In this document: positions 1-8,438 of the stretch, in pieces
Layout: each line of letters begins with the position of its first letter
Position numbering within the stretch: position 1 is the stretch's first letter
NCBI RefSeq assembly: GCF_036894955.1
Contig: NZ_CP145905.1
Span: 6,037,001-6,101,000, forward strand
Length of the DNA stretch: 64,000 nucleotides
Reading direction: 5' to 3'
From: Paenibacillus sp. KS-LC4
Lineage (GTDB): Bacteria; Bacillota; Bacilli; Paenibacillales; Paenibacillaceae
Program-made: the position numbers and the translations under genes
The notes under the pieces: model-generated
Database searches by the model: none
Told to the model about the DNA's origin: nothing
Seen by the model: the letters and a program-made list of their open reading frames with translations, nothing else

Positions 1-107
1 AAAAAATAAATTTATATGTGAAACAATGAGTTTGCAGGAAACATGCTGCTTCACCTAAAATTAAAAAAGACCTATAGGAATTCTTTCATAGTGCTGCATC
101 GTTCAAT

Positions 108-653
108 TTAATTTTGTGAGCACGTCCCTCCTCCTCGCATATCATATCCTTTTCCAATAATAACTGTTGTACATTGATCAGATAGATTTAGTATTCTATA
201 CTCTACTATCCACTCTTTACTCATTTCGTTATATTTAATAGAATTAAAATCTAAATTTAATATAGAACCCGCTACTTTTTTTTCTGCATATTCTAGCGCC
301 TTCGCCTCACTCATTGGAGGGGCGTAATTCCACCAGAGCAGAAAGATAATTATAAAAAATATGCTCACTCCCATAATAAAAAGCAGATGAAGCAGTTTCT
401 TTTTCACTACTGTCTTCGAACGAGAAAAATAGCGTCCATGAAAATACAGCAGGCTAAAAGAGTAGAGGACAACAAAAATTTGTAAAATATACAATTGGTT
501 AGCCGCTGATTTCATTCCCCCTACCTCGCCATACCAACTATTAAGCATCGCCATAGAGCTTAATTTTCCTGTATACTGCAACTGGTAAAATACCCACAAA
601 AACCAACCTACATGCAGAATAATTCCTATTATCATGTACCGAGAATCTTTCAC
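108..653 (-). CDS. hypothetical membrane protein
   Basis: Unrecognised 181-residue protein. Three hydrophobic segments are visible, at about residues 7-25, 53-70 and 87-107. They are followed by a roughly 70-residue soluble C-terminal domain containing a YAEKKVAGSILNLD stretch and a Cys pair near the end. The start is GTG, with AAGGGG eight bases upstream. The gene is more AT-rich than most of the window. No neighbour suggests a function. Confidence 0.6.
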   Translation of the reverse strand: MKDSRYMIIGIILHVGWFLWVFYQLQYTGKLSSMAMLNSWYGEVGGMKSAANQLYILQIFVVLYSFSLLYFHGRYFSRSKTVVKKKLLHLLFIMGVSIFFIIIFLLWWNYAPPMSEAKALEYAEKKVAGSILNLDFNSIKYNEMSKEWIVEYRILNLSDQCTTVIIGKGYDMRGGGTCSQN

Positions 654-1037
654 CTTTAGCGCCCCTTTTTATGCAAAGAAACCTTTCGCCTTTTAAAACC
701 ATGCTCTTCAATTTCTCAACTGTAAAAATTTTCAACAAACACATTCGACGACATAGTAAAAAAGTCCTCTATTCGGAAATATTTTGTCGTATATTAAAGC
801 TTATTACTTCTATTTAAAACGTGCCTATACAAAAAGGCATTAATAACTCGAGCCACACAGGTGGATTCAAGCTGTCAATGCCTAACCTACTTATAATCTT
901 ATTTACTGGATTCAATATCCCAAATCCCCGACTGTCCAAACCATTCATCAGCAAAAAAACGTTAGTGTGGGAAAACATCCGGTTCCACCCCAACGATTGG
1001 CTGCTTATCATGAGATTGTGCACTGCTCGGCGGGCTG
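654..1037. other. intergenic region without a convincing gene
   Basis: About 380 bases between the membrane protein and the histidine kinase. Short ORFs run through it on both strands, the longest about 70 codons. None has a good ribosome site or a recognisable product. A decayed gene fragment is possible but not supported. Confidence 0.5.
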
Positions 1038-2762
1038 TTAAAATACGACCCGGAATGTCGTACCCTCCTCACTGGATTCAATCTCGATATTGGCGTCATG
1101 ATGCTCCGCAATGCTGCGGCACACGGCAAGTCCAAGCCCGCTTCCTGTCTCCTTTGTCGTATAAAAAGGGGTGAAAATCGCCTCAATATGCTCCTTCGGA
1201 ATGCCATGACCCTGATCAGACACTTCCAGTATGACATTGCCTTGATTCATTCTCGTCCGAATCGTCAGCTCGCCGCCGCTCTCCATCGCTTCGATTGCAT
1301 TGCGCGTCAAATTCAGCAGCAGCTGGCGGATTTCCTTCTCCTCCACGGTAACGGGCTCTGTGGCATGCAGATCAAGCACGATTAAAATGTTAGAGTAGGC
1401 CGCATCCGCTTCCAGCAGCGGAAGGATATTCGAAACGAGAACATCCAGCTGCTTCTGTTCTTTTTGCACAAAACGGGTATTCGCCAGTGATAAATATTCT
1501 GAAATAATGCCGTTAGCGCGATCCAGCTCGCTAATCATTAAATTTAACGTATCGCGGTAAGAGGCGAGCGTCGTATTTTTCTGCATCAGCTGTAAAAAGC
1601 CTTTGATCGTCGTCATCGGATTGCGTACCTCATGGGCGATGCTTGCCGCCATAGAGCTGAGCAAATTCAGCTTGTCCATTAGCAGAAGATGCTTTTTGGC
1701 TTTGCGCAGCTCTGTAATATCAATGGCAAAGGCGAGAAAATAACGCTTGCTCTTCAGCTCAAGCACTTCGCCCGATATGACGCCATAGCCCGTCTCCCCA
1801 GACTGCCGCATAAAGGGAAGCTCAATGTTTTCCAACAACCCCTGATCTGGAATCGCTTGCATAATACTATTAACAAAATGGGAATAATATCCTCGCCGCA
1901 TCGTCTGCGAGAACTTCTGATTCATCTCTATAATCGTCGCTGTTTCCAAATCTATTAGAAAATTCATCGTCGCATTCGTATGGAATGCGCTCGTAAATTT
2001 CAGGTTCGAAAGCTCCAAATGCTCCTGTGCTCGGCGGTATTCCGTTACATTTCGCCAGCTGCAGGCGAAGCCGTCACCCATTTTATAATAGAGCACATCA
2101 TAGCTTTCTTCATCGGTCAGCCACTTATTGTACACTCGTTCCTGCCGCAAAACAGGCTTGCCGCTGCTCGTCACCTGCTTCAGCACTTCTCTGATCTCCT
2201 CTGTAAAATCAGGAAAAAGCTGCGACCACAGCCGGCCCACAGCTTCATCTTTCGAATAATTCATCATGCGGCAAAAGGTATCATTCATATACTCCGACCG
2301 AAAATCAATAATGTCTCCGCATTCGTCCCTGACCGTCTTATAATAGCTGAAGCCATCCAGCAAATTGTCGAGGCAGGAACGGTACCATAGCTCCTGTGCT
2401 GCGAGGTGCTGTTCGAAGCTCTTCTGATGATGCACATCACGCCCTATGACATAAAAGTACATATTAATCTGATCCAGAGAGACATTCCATTGCAGCCATT
2501 TATAAGAGCCGTCTAAGCAGCGGAATCGGTTTAAGTACCCGCTAAGCTCTCCCTCCTGTATTAATTGCGGAATTAAAGCCTCCATTGCTGCTATATCGTC
2601 GTGATGCATATACGTATAAAAATCTTTCATACTATCTAATGAGACAGGATAGCCCAGCATCTTCTGCAAACCACTGTTATAGTGCACAACGCGGCCGTTG
2701 CAGTCCATGACTACAAGCATGTCAAAAGATAGCTCAAATAAATTTTTGAAGTGATCCACCAC
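1038..2762 (-). CDS. multi-PAS sensor histidine kinase (sporulation-kinase-like)
   Basis: Cytosolic histidine kinase of about 574 residues with no membrane segment. Three PAS-like domains fill roughly residues 1-115, 120-245 and 250-365. A HisKA domain follows, with the phosphoacceptor His in AHEVRNPMTTIKGF. The ATPase domain has the N box NLTRNAIEAM, the G1 motif DQGHGIP and the G2 motif GSGLGLAV. This architecture resembles the KinA/KinE kinases that feed the Spo0F-Spo0A phosphorelay; that role is inferred. The start was moved to GTG at 2762 because AAGGAG lies six bases before it. A longer reading frame to 2819 has no ribosome site. No response regulator is adjacent, as usual for orphan sporulation kinases. 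Confidence 0.85.
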   Translation of the reverse strand: MVDHFKNLFELSFDMLVVMDCNGRVVHYNSGLQKMLGYPVSLDSMKDFYTYMHHDDIAAMEALIPQLIQEGELSGYLNRFRCLDGSYKWLQWNVSLDQINMYFYVIGRDVHHQKSFEQHLAAQELWYRSCLDNLLDGFSYYKTVRDECGDIIDFRSEYMNDTFCRMMNYSKDEAVGRLWSQLFPDFTEEIREVLKQVTSSGKPVLRQERVYNKWLTDEESYDVLYYKMGDGFACSWRNVTEYRRAQEHLELSNLKFTSAFHTNATMNFLIDLETATIIEMNQKFSQTMRRGYYSHFVNSIMQAIPDQGLLENIELPFMRQSGETGYGVISGEVLELKSKRYFLAFAIDITELRKAKKHLLLMDKLNLLSSMAASIAHEVRNPMTTIKGFLQLMQKNTTLASYRDTLNLMISELDRANGIISEYLSLANTRFVQKEQKQLDVLVSNILPLLEADAAYSNILIVLDLHATEPVTVEEKEIRQLLLNLTRNAIEAMESGGELTIRTRMNQGNVILEVSDQGHGIPKEHIEAIFTPFYTTKETGSGLGLAVCRSIAEHHDANIEIESSEEGTTFRVVF

Positions 2763-2899
2763 CGCAATCTCCTTTTCGCAACAAACTGTTTTCCTGCCTG
2801 GCAGGCAACTAGCGCACACGCTTCAACCCGATATTTAGCGATTATTGTTATATTATAGCTTATTTTCACCCGCTATGAGTTCCTTTATTTAGGCGAACC

Positions 2900-2935
2900 A
2901 AACACCCCTGTTCTACTATCAGAACAGGGGTGTTT
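2900..2935 (-). terminator. intrinsic terminator after chemotaxis receptor
   Basis: A perfect 15-bp inverted repeat (AAACACCCCTGTTCT and its complement) with a 6-base loop lies 14 bases after the stop of the receptor gene. The T-run on the minus strand is short. Confidence 0.7.
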
Positions 2936-2948
2936 ATGAACTGTATCG

Positions 2949-5006
2949 TTATTCTACTTTAAATTCGCCAGCCGCTTGTGCAAGCTCATTGCTTAAGCTT
3001 TCGATCGTTTCAACCATCTCCGCAAGGCTCTGTACCATTGCCGATTGCTCCTGTACCGTTGCTGTTACTTCCTCTACAGAAGCGGATACCTGCTCGCCGG
3101 AAGCCGACAAGCTTTGCGCTGCGCCAAGAACGCCGTCTTTATCCTGCTCTATCGCTTTAAGCTGGACGGCAATCGTCTTGACCTGCTCAATAATTTCACG
3201 AATGTTATCGGTAATATAACCGAAGGTTTGCTGTGTCTGCTGCACACTGCTGTTATGCTGCTCCGAAATGGACTCTATCGCCTTCACACTGTGGTCGCTT
3301 CTCTCTACATATTCAATCGTCTGCGCGACAATTTGATTAATATCCTGGGATTGCAGCGACGTCTGCTCCGCCAGCTTGCGAATTTCCGAAGCAACGACCG
3401 CAAAGCCGCGCCCCTGCTCTCCTGCTCTTGCCGCTTCAATGGAGGCATTCAGTGCCAGCAACTGCGTCTGATTGGCAATTTCAGATATCGCCCCCGTAAT
3501 TTGGCGAATGCCCGCTGAGCTTTCCGCCAGCTGCGCGGTTACCTCAGAAATGTTGCGCACCTCCAGCTCGCTGCGATGATTGATTTCCACCAAAGCTTCA
3601 ATTACCTCATAATTCGCTTTGAATACTTGTGCTACGGAATCTGCTTTCGTTCTAATTTCCTGCGACTTGCTGCTTACATCAGCAATTTTATCCCCGACCT
3701 CCATGAACTTATCGACGATTGATTCCGTATCGTTAGCCTGCGATTCCATCGCTTTGGCGATTTCCTGAGTCGTAGTCGACGTCTCGGCGATTGAAAGATT
3801 CGTCCTTTGGGACGTCTCTTCAAGCTCTGACATGCTGTTTTGCAAGACGGCAATCGAGCCGTTCATGCTCGTAATAAGCTGCTTGTTGCGTGAGACCATG
3901 ACATCAAAGCTATCAGCGAGAACCTTGAACTCCCCACTGTACTTTCCAGTGGCCACTACGGTCAAATCGCCTGAGGCCAGCTTCTTGAATAAGGTTGTCA
4001 AGCGGCCGACTGGCTTCGTAATCAATAGGGAGATTCCGATACCGACGGCAATGGAAATGACAATGGCAACAAGCAATACGATGAGCATCTGCTTCATCAT
4101 ATCATTCAATGGCTTATTCACGTCGCTGGAGGCATCCTCAATAAGGATGGACCAATCAGCAATCGGCGTTTTGGAGTAGAAGGCGACCTTATCTGGGAAC
4201 AATAGCTCATTTTTCACCATTTCCTTGCTTGGGGGCAGCTCCAGCACTGCCTTATAATCCTCGGTTTCGAGTACTGTGCCGACGAGCGCTTCATCTCCCG
4301 AATGATAAAGGATCATACCAACGCGGTCTAAAATAATGACTTTGCCCTCGTCATTAATTTTTACATTTTGCAATTTATTGACGAAGAAATCCGTAACGAG
4401 CGTAATCGCAACAACACCTTGAACGGCACCCTGCTCGTCCCTAACAGGAGCGGCAAGCACGGTAACCAAGTTACCCGTGGATTTGGACACCAGCGCATCG
4501 CTCACTACCGCATTTCCCTTAATCGCCTGCTGAAAATAATTGCGATCAGAGCGGCTATTATTCAATGTTGCTTCGCTGCTGCTGGCGACAATCAAGCCAT
4601 TTTTGTCCATAACCAAAATCGTTTCCGTGCCCTGCATGCCTTGAATACTCGTTGTTAATTGTTCATTCACGCTCGTTAGAGCGGTATTATCCGCTGTGAA
4701 AAACTGCTCCTCGGTCATCGAGCCGCTATTGTGCAAACTCACAATATCCAAGATGGGAGCCTGTACCGACAGCAGAAATACGGATTGCTGCGCTAGCTCA
4801 ATCGACGAATACAGCCCTTCTCCGATACGATCAGAGGTAGCACGAATTTCATCCTTGCTCTTATCCATTGTAATTGTCGCTGCGATGCGATAGCTTAAAA
4901 TGCCCGTTGCCGCAAGCACGATACATACAAGCATGCAGATCATGACGGGCAGCTTAACCCGAAATGACAGATTAGTTAAAAATTTTAATGGACTAGATGC
5001 TTTCAT
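2949..5006 (-). CDS. methyl-accepting chemotaxis protein, Cache type
   Basis: Membrane chemoreceptor of 685 residues. Order: short cytoplasmic N terminus, transmembrane segment at about 18-40, extracellular double-Cache-type ligand domain to about 300, second transmembrane segment at about 305-330, HAMP domain, and a C-terminal signalling coiled coil. The signalling tip contains the conserved hairpin [19 protein letters not shown] and then [17 protein letters not shown], which binds CheA/CheW. ATG start with GAGGAGAG upstream. It stands alone between terminators, as chemoreceptors outside the main che operon often do. Ligand unknown. Confidence 0.93.
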   Translation of the reverse strand: MKASSPLKFLTNLSFRVKLPVMICMLVCIVLAATGILSYRIAATITMDKSKDEIRATSDRIGEGLYSSIELAQQSVFLLSVQAPILDIVSLHNSGSMTEEQFFTADNTALTSVNEQLTTSIQGMQGTETILVMDKNGLIVASSSEATLNNSRSDRNYFQQAIKGNAVVSDALVSKSTGNLVTVLAAPVRDEQGAVQGVVAITLVTDFFVNKLQNVKINDEGKVIILDRVGMILYHSGDEALVGTVLETEDYKAVLELPPSKEMVKNELLFPDKVAFYSKTPIADWSILIEDASSDVNKPLNDMMKQMLIVLLVAIVISIAVGIGISLLITKPVGRLTTLFKKLASGDLTVVATGKYSGEFKVLADSFDVMVSRNKQLITSMNGSIAVLQNSMSELEETSQRTNLSIAETSTTTQEIAKAMESQANDTESIVDKFMEVGDKIADVSSKSQEIRTKADSVAQVFKANYEVIEALVEINHRSELEVRNISEVTAQLAESSAGIRQITGAISEIANQTQLLALNASIEAARAGEQGRGFAVVASEIRKLAEQTSLQSQDINQIVAQTIEYVERSDHSVKAIESISEQHNSSVQQTQQTFGYITDNIREIIEQVKTIAVQLKAIEQDKDGVLGAAQSLSASGEQVSASVEEVTATVQEQSAMVQSLAEMVETIESLSNELAQAAGEFKVE

Positions 5007-5135
5007 CTCGTCACTCTCCTCTAGCTTAAAAGTTAACCCTTGTCCCTAGCTATATCGGTTAACTTAAGAAGGATAGTAAGCGAAAAAGCCAATATTTAAA
5101 ACACTTATTGTAGAATAGCCCTGCCAATTCATGAC

Positions 5136-5168
5136 AAAAAGCACAGGGGATGCTTCCGTCCCTGTGCT
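5136..5168 (-). terminator. intrinsic terminator of solute-binding protein gene
   Basis: AGCACAGGG and CCCTGTGCT form the stem, followed on the minus strand by TTTTT, seven bases after the binding-protein stop codon. Confidence 0.8.
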
Positions 5169-5175
5169 CGCTTGC

Positions 5176-6513
5176 TTACATCGAGGAGCCGAATTGAATC
5201 CACGCTTGCTGGATTTCGGTAATCGTCTGCTCCTTCGTTTTGCCGCCGCTAATGTAGCTCTGCATCAGCTCGCCGAATTTTTGATGGAACGTGTCGAGGG
5301 AGTAGTTGACCGACAGATCACCAGATTTCTCCGTCTTCAAAATCTCCTCCATCTGCTTCGGCATATCGAGATCCGGCAGCGCTGCATCTTTAATCGGCGG
5401 AATGACCTTCGCGACCTCCGAGAACCATTTTTTACCGTAATCGGACGTATACAGCCAGTTGAAAAATGCAATCGTTTCCGCCGCGACAGCGGAATCCTTG
5501 TTAATGCGCAGCGCCTGATCGGCTCCCGTTACAAGCAGCGCCTGCTCCGGCTTATCGCTGACCGGGTAACCTGCAATTCCAATCTCAATATCAGGCGTAA
5601 TTTTCTTGATCGCTTCCTCGTCCCATGCGCCCTTGCCCGTCATGAAGGCCGCTTTGCCTGAAGCAAAGTCACTTACCTCAGCGTTGCTGTCACGCTCCAG
5701 CGGCTTGTCTGTTCCGTGCTTTACGGTCAAATCAATAAATTGAAAGAAATTGTCGCTTAGCATAGGATGGTCTTTAAAGGTCGTTTCACCCGCTATGAAC
5801 TGACCTACCAGCTCCTTAGGCGTAGTACCCGCATCTGCTGCGGCAGCATTGACGAAGTTTTGGAAAATATGCTTCCATACCCACCACTCCTTGTAGGCGT
5901 TGGCAAATGGCGTAATACCCTTCGCTTCCAGCTTGGCCACCGCATCCTCAAGCTCCGCCGTCGTCTTCGGAGCGGCAGCGATGCCTGCGTCCGCAAGCAG
6001 CTTTTTATTATAAATCATCATCATCAAATTGCCCTTGACCGGAAGCCCCAGCACCTTGCCTTCACTCGATGTCATATTGACGCGAACCGCATCCGTCATA
6101 GCTGCCGCAAGCGGCTCATTCGTCAAGTCGGCGCTGTATTCGGCGAAGGTGTCAATGTCGCCGCCTGCCGTCGTCTGGAATACATCCGGCGTGCTTCCAG
6201 CCGCGATTTTCGACTTCAGCACCGTATTGTAATCGGCTTGCATAATTTCCAGGTTGATCGTGACGTTCGGCTTTACTTTTTTGTATTCGGCAATGTAAGC
6301 ATTAAACGCATCGGTATATTCGGGAGAAGCGGTGAACATGTTGATCGTAACCGGTTTTGTCTCATTCGCAGCTCCGCCAGCGTCTGCTGTGCTGGTTGCT
6401 CCCGGCGTATTGCCACTGTTGCTTGTGGTGCTGCCATTGCCGCTGCCGCAAGCAGCGAGCATGACCGAAGCCAGGACGATACTGGTGGACATGGACATGA
6501 TTTTTTTGAACAT
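5176..6513 (-). CDS. carbohydrate ABC transporter substrate-binding lipoprotein (locus 1)
   Basis: Family 1 extracellular solute-binding protein, 445 residues. The signal peptide ends in the lipobox LAAC at about residues 19-22. A Gly/Ser/Thr/Asn-rich linker follows, then the two-lobed binding fold. FMTGKGAWDEEAI and the C-terminal hinge are typical of sugar and oligosaccharide binders. It should be tethered to the outer face of the membrane and feed the MalF/MalG-type permeases encoded divergently at 10.5-12.2 kb. It is the last gene of the kinase-regulator-binding protein operon, 131 bases after the regulator. The substrate cannot be read from sequence. No ATPase gene is present, so a shared MsmX-type ATPase elsewhere is expected. 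Confidence 0.9.
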   Translation of the reverse strand: MFKKIMSMSTSIVLASVMLAACGSGNGSTTSNSGNTPGATSTADAGGAANETKPVTINMFTASPEYTDAFNAYIAEYKKVKPNVTINLEIMQADYNTVLKSKIAAGSTPDVFQTTAGGDIDTFAEYSADLTNEPLAAAMTDAVRVNMTSSEGKVLGLPVKGNLMMMIYNKKLLADAGIAAAPKTTAELEDAVAKLEAKGITPFANAYKEWWVWKHIFQNFVNAAAADAGTTPKELVGQFIAGETTFKDHPMLSDNFFQFIDLTVKHGTDKPLERDSNAEVSDFASGKAAFMTGKGAWDEEAIKKITPDIEIGIAGYPVSDKPEQALLVTGADQALRINKDSAVAAETIAFFNWLYTSDYGKKWFSEVAKVIPPIKDAALPDLDMPKQMEEILKTEKSGDLSVNYSLDTFHQKFGELMQSYISGGKTKEQTITEIQQAWIQFGSSM

Positions 6514-6644
6514 GATAGGGCCCCCATTTCTTTTCGCTTGGAATACAAGTCTTCGCTGCTTATTCTAAAGAAAAGGATAGGAGATAAACATGCAGATAAG
6601 TGGTGTATTAAGGGTAAAAAAGTGATGTATGGCTGTCTGCTCCC

Positions 6645-8438
6645 CTAATCATTCCCCTTGCTGCTCCGATATTCCGAAGGTGATAGGCCGTAATAATTGC
6701 GGAACGCCTTGCTGAAATAGTTGTTGTCCTTGTAGCCGAGCAGTTCGGAAATATCCTGAATTTTGAGTGCCGAATCGTCCAGCAGCTCCCGCGCTTTATC
6801 CATCCGAACCTTCTGCACATATTCATGAATGCCGCAGCCAAACTGCTGCTTGAACAGCTTCATTAAATACTCGCGGCTGAGAAAATATTTATCGGTATAC
6901 AGCGAGATTTTAATATCCTCAAAATAATAACGGTCGATATGCGCTTTAATATCGGCAATATCGAACGGCTTCTGCACCGCCTGCGCTGCCCTGAGCTGCT
7001 CATGGTAGAAGCCTAGCAGCCGCTGAAGCAGGGCGGCGAACTGCTCGAAGGTGGCAAAATCGAGTGAAAGCCCCCTGCTGCGCAAGCTTTCCTCGCTGCC
7101 GTCCGGCAGCCGCTCCTGCGGCACGCCAAGGGCAAGCGACAGGTCGCCAAGCAGCACGATGCCCTCGCGAATGATGCGATCAGCCTCGCCCAGGCTCAGC
7201 CTGTCCGCCTCCTGCCAGCTGCGGGTCAGCTCGCTGATGATGCTGCTCGCCTGCTGAAGGTTGTCGCCCGCCAGCGCTTGGCGGATGACCGCCATTCGCC
7301 CTGGCAGCGACAGCCCCTCCTTCGGCAGCCGCTTCTCTGCGCCAGCGGCTGACACCTCCGGCGCGCGGCTTTCGCCTTCGTCCGTATAGCCGCCGCGGCC
7401 CACCGCTCTTCCGCTGCTTGACGCCCGCTCGCCACTGACGCTAACGCTGGCATCACTGCGGCTGCGGCTGACGCTGCCACGGTGATCAGCCGCGGCTCTA
7501 ACGGCTGCTGCTTCATTCATCCGCAGCAGGTCCATCTCACCCAGCGCTGTGCGCGCTTCTTCGAAGGAGGCGGCCATGTCCAGCGCCTCCATAACCGGGC
7601 CGCCGATGCCTGCGGCGACCCGAATGCCGAATAGCCGCTGAAGCGTCGCGGCTATTGCATTCACCTGATGCAGCGCCCGATAGGCTGCATCGGCTGCACC
7701 CCCGCCATTCATCGTCAGAATGGCGAACAGCTCGCGCTCCTGCTTCGGATTCGCGAAGCTGAACGCATGAAAGTGCGCGCCCGCCACCTCATTGACGACG
7801 TTGCTGACGGCGAAATGCAGCAGTTCCGTATCGCCGTGGAAGCGGCTGCGCCTGATCTGGTCGAGATTGAGAATGCGCAGCAGCACAACAACGAAGCGAT
7901 TGGCCTTGTCGTCCGCGCCAATGAGCGGCAGAAACGCTTCATTCGCCTGCTGCTTAAAGCTGCGCTCGAGAATAGACAAATACATTTTCTCCTTGAGCCC
8001 TGGCAGCGACAGGTTAAGCGTAATATTTTGCGCGATAAAATCACTCTCCTGCCTGCGCTTCGCCTCCAGCACATCCATCGCCTTGCGCAGCGCCTGATTC
8101 AGCTCTGCCCGGTTTACCGGCTTGAGCAAATAATCGACGACTTTGGAGCGAATCGCCTGCCGCGTATATTCAAAGTCATTGTAGCCGCTGACGACAATGG
8201 TCAGCAGCCCCGGGTACTGCTGCTCCACGGTTTGCAGCAGCTCCGCCCCATTCAGGCCAGGCATCTTCATATCGACGATAGCCAGATCCACTTTATGCTC
8301 CGCAAGCATACGCAGTCCACTTAAACCATCTGCCGCCTCCAGCAGCTGCGCTACGCCAAGCCCCTCCCAGTCGCCAAGCAGCCGTATCGCTTCGCGCAGC
8401 GGCTCTTCATCATCTATGATCAGCACCGTATAATTCAT
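6645..8438 (-). CDS. YesN-type response regulator with AraC DNA-binding domain
   Basis: Response regulator of 597 residues. The N-terminal receiver has the phosphoacceptor Asp in AIVDMKMPGLNG and the conserved Lys in YLLKPVNRAE. The C terminus is a two-helix-turn-helix AraC domain (about residues 500-592, with ISELLGYKDNNYFSKAFR). The middle contains an unusual Ser/Arg/Gly-rich stretch at about residues 315-370 that looks like a disordered insertion; its DNA is strikingly GC-rich. The start overlaps the kinase stop in ATGA, so the pair is translationally coupled. It probably activates the divergent permease operon and its own operon in response to the transported sugar. Confidence 0.9.
   Translation of the reverse strand: MNYTVLIIDDEEPLREAIRLLGDWEGLGVAQLLEAADGLSGLRMLAEHKVDLAIVDMKMPGLNGAELLQTVEQQYPGLLTIVVSGYNDFEYTRQAIRSKVVDYLLKPVNRAELNQALRKAMDVLEAKRRQESDFIAQNITLNLSLPGLKEKMYLSILERSFKQQANEAFLPLIGADDKANRFVVVLLRILNLDQIRRSRFHGDTELLHFAVSNVVNEVAGAHFHAFSFANPKQERELFAILTMNGGGAADAAYRALHQVNAIAATLQRLFGIRVAAGIGGPVMEALDMAASFEEARTALGEMDLLRMNEAAAVRAAADHRGSVSRSRSDASVSVSGERASSSGRAVGRGGYTDEGESRAPEVSAAGAEKRLPKEGLSLPGRMAVIRQALAGDNLQQASSIISELTRSWQEADRLSLGEADRIIREGIVLLGDLSLALGVPQERLPDGSEESLRSRGLSLDFATFEQFAALLQRLLGFYHEQLRAAQAVQKPFDIADIKAHIDRYYFEDIKISLYTDKYFLSREYLMKLFKQQFGCGIHEYVQKVRMDKARELLDDSALKIQDISELLGYKDNNYFSKAFRNYYGLSPSEYRSSKGND

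Noticed and set aside
814-1174. Short ORFs on both strands after the PAS kinase
   Set aside because: No ribosome site or recognisable product; the plus frame also overlaps the kinase 3' end.
5767-6648. 293-codon plus-strand ORF opposite the binding-protein gene
   Set aside because: It is antisense to a clear lipoprotein gene, Arg-rich, with no ribosome site.
7668-8324. 218-codon plus-strand ORF opposite the YesN regulator
   Set aside because: Antisense shadow of the receiver-domain coding sequence; no domain signal.
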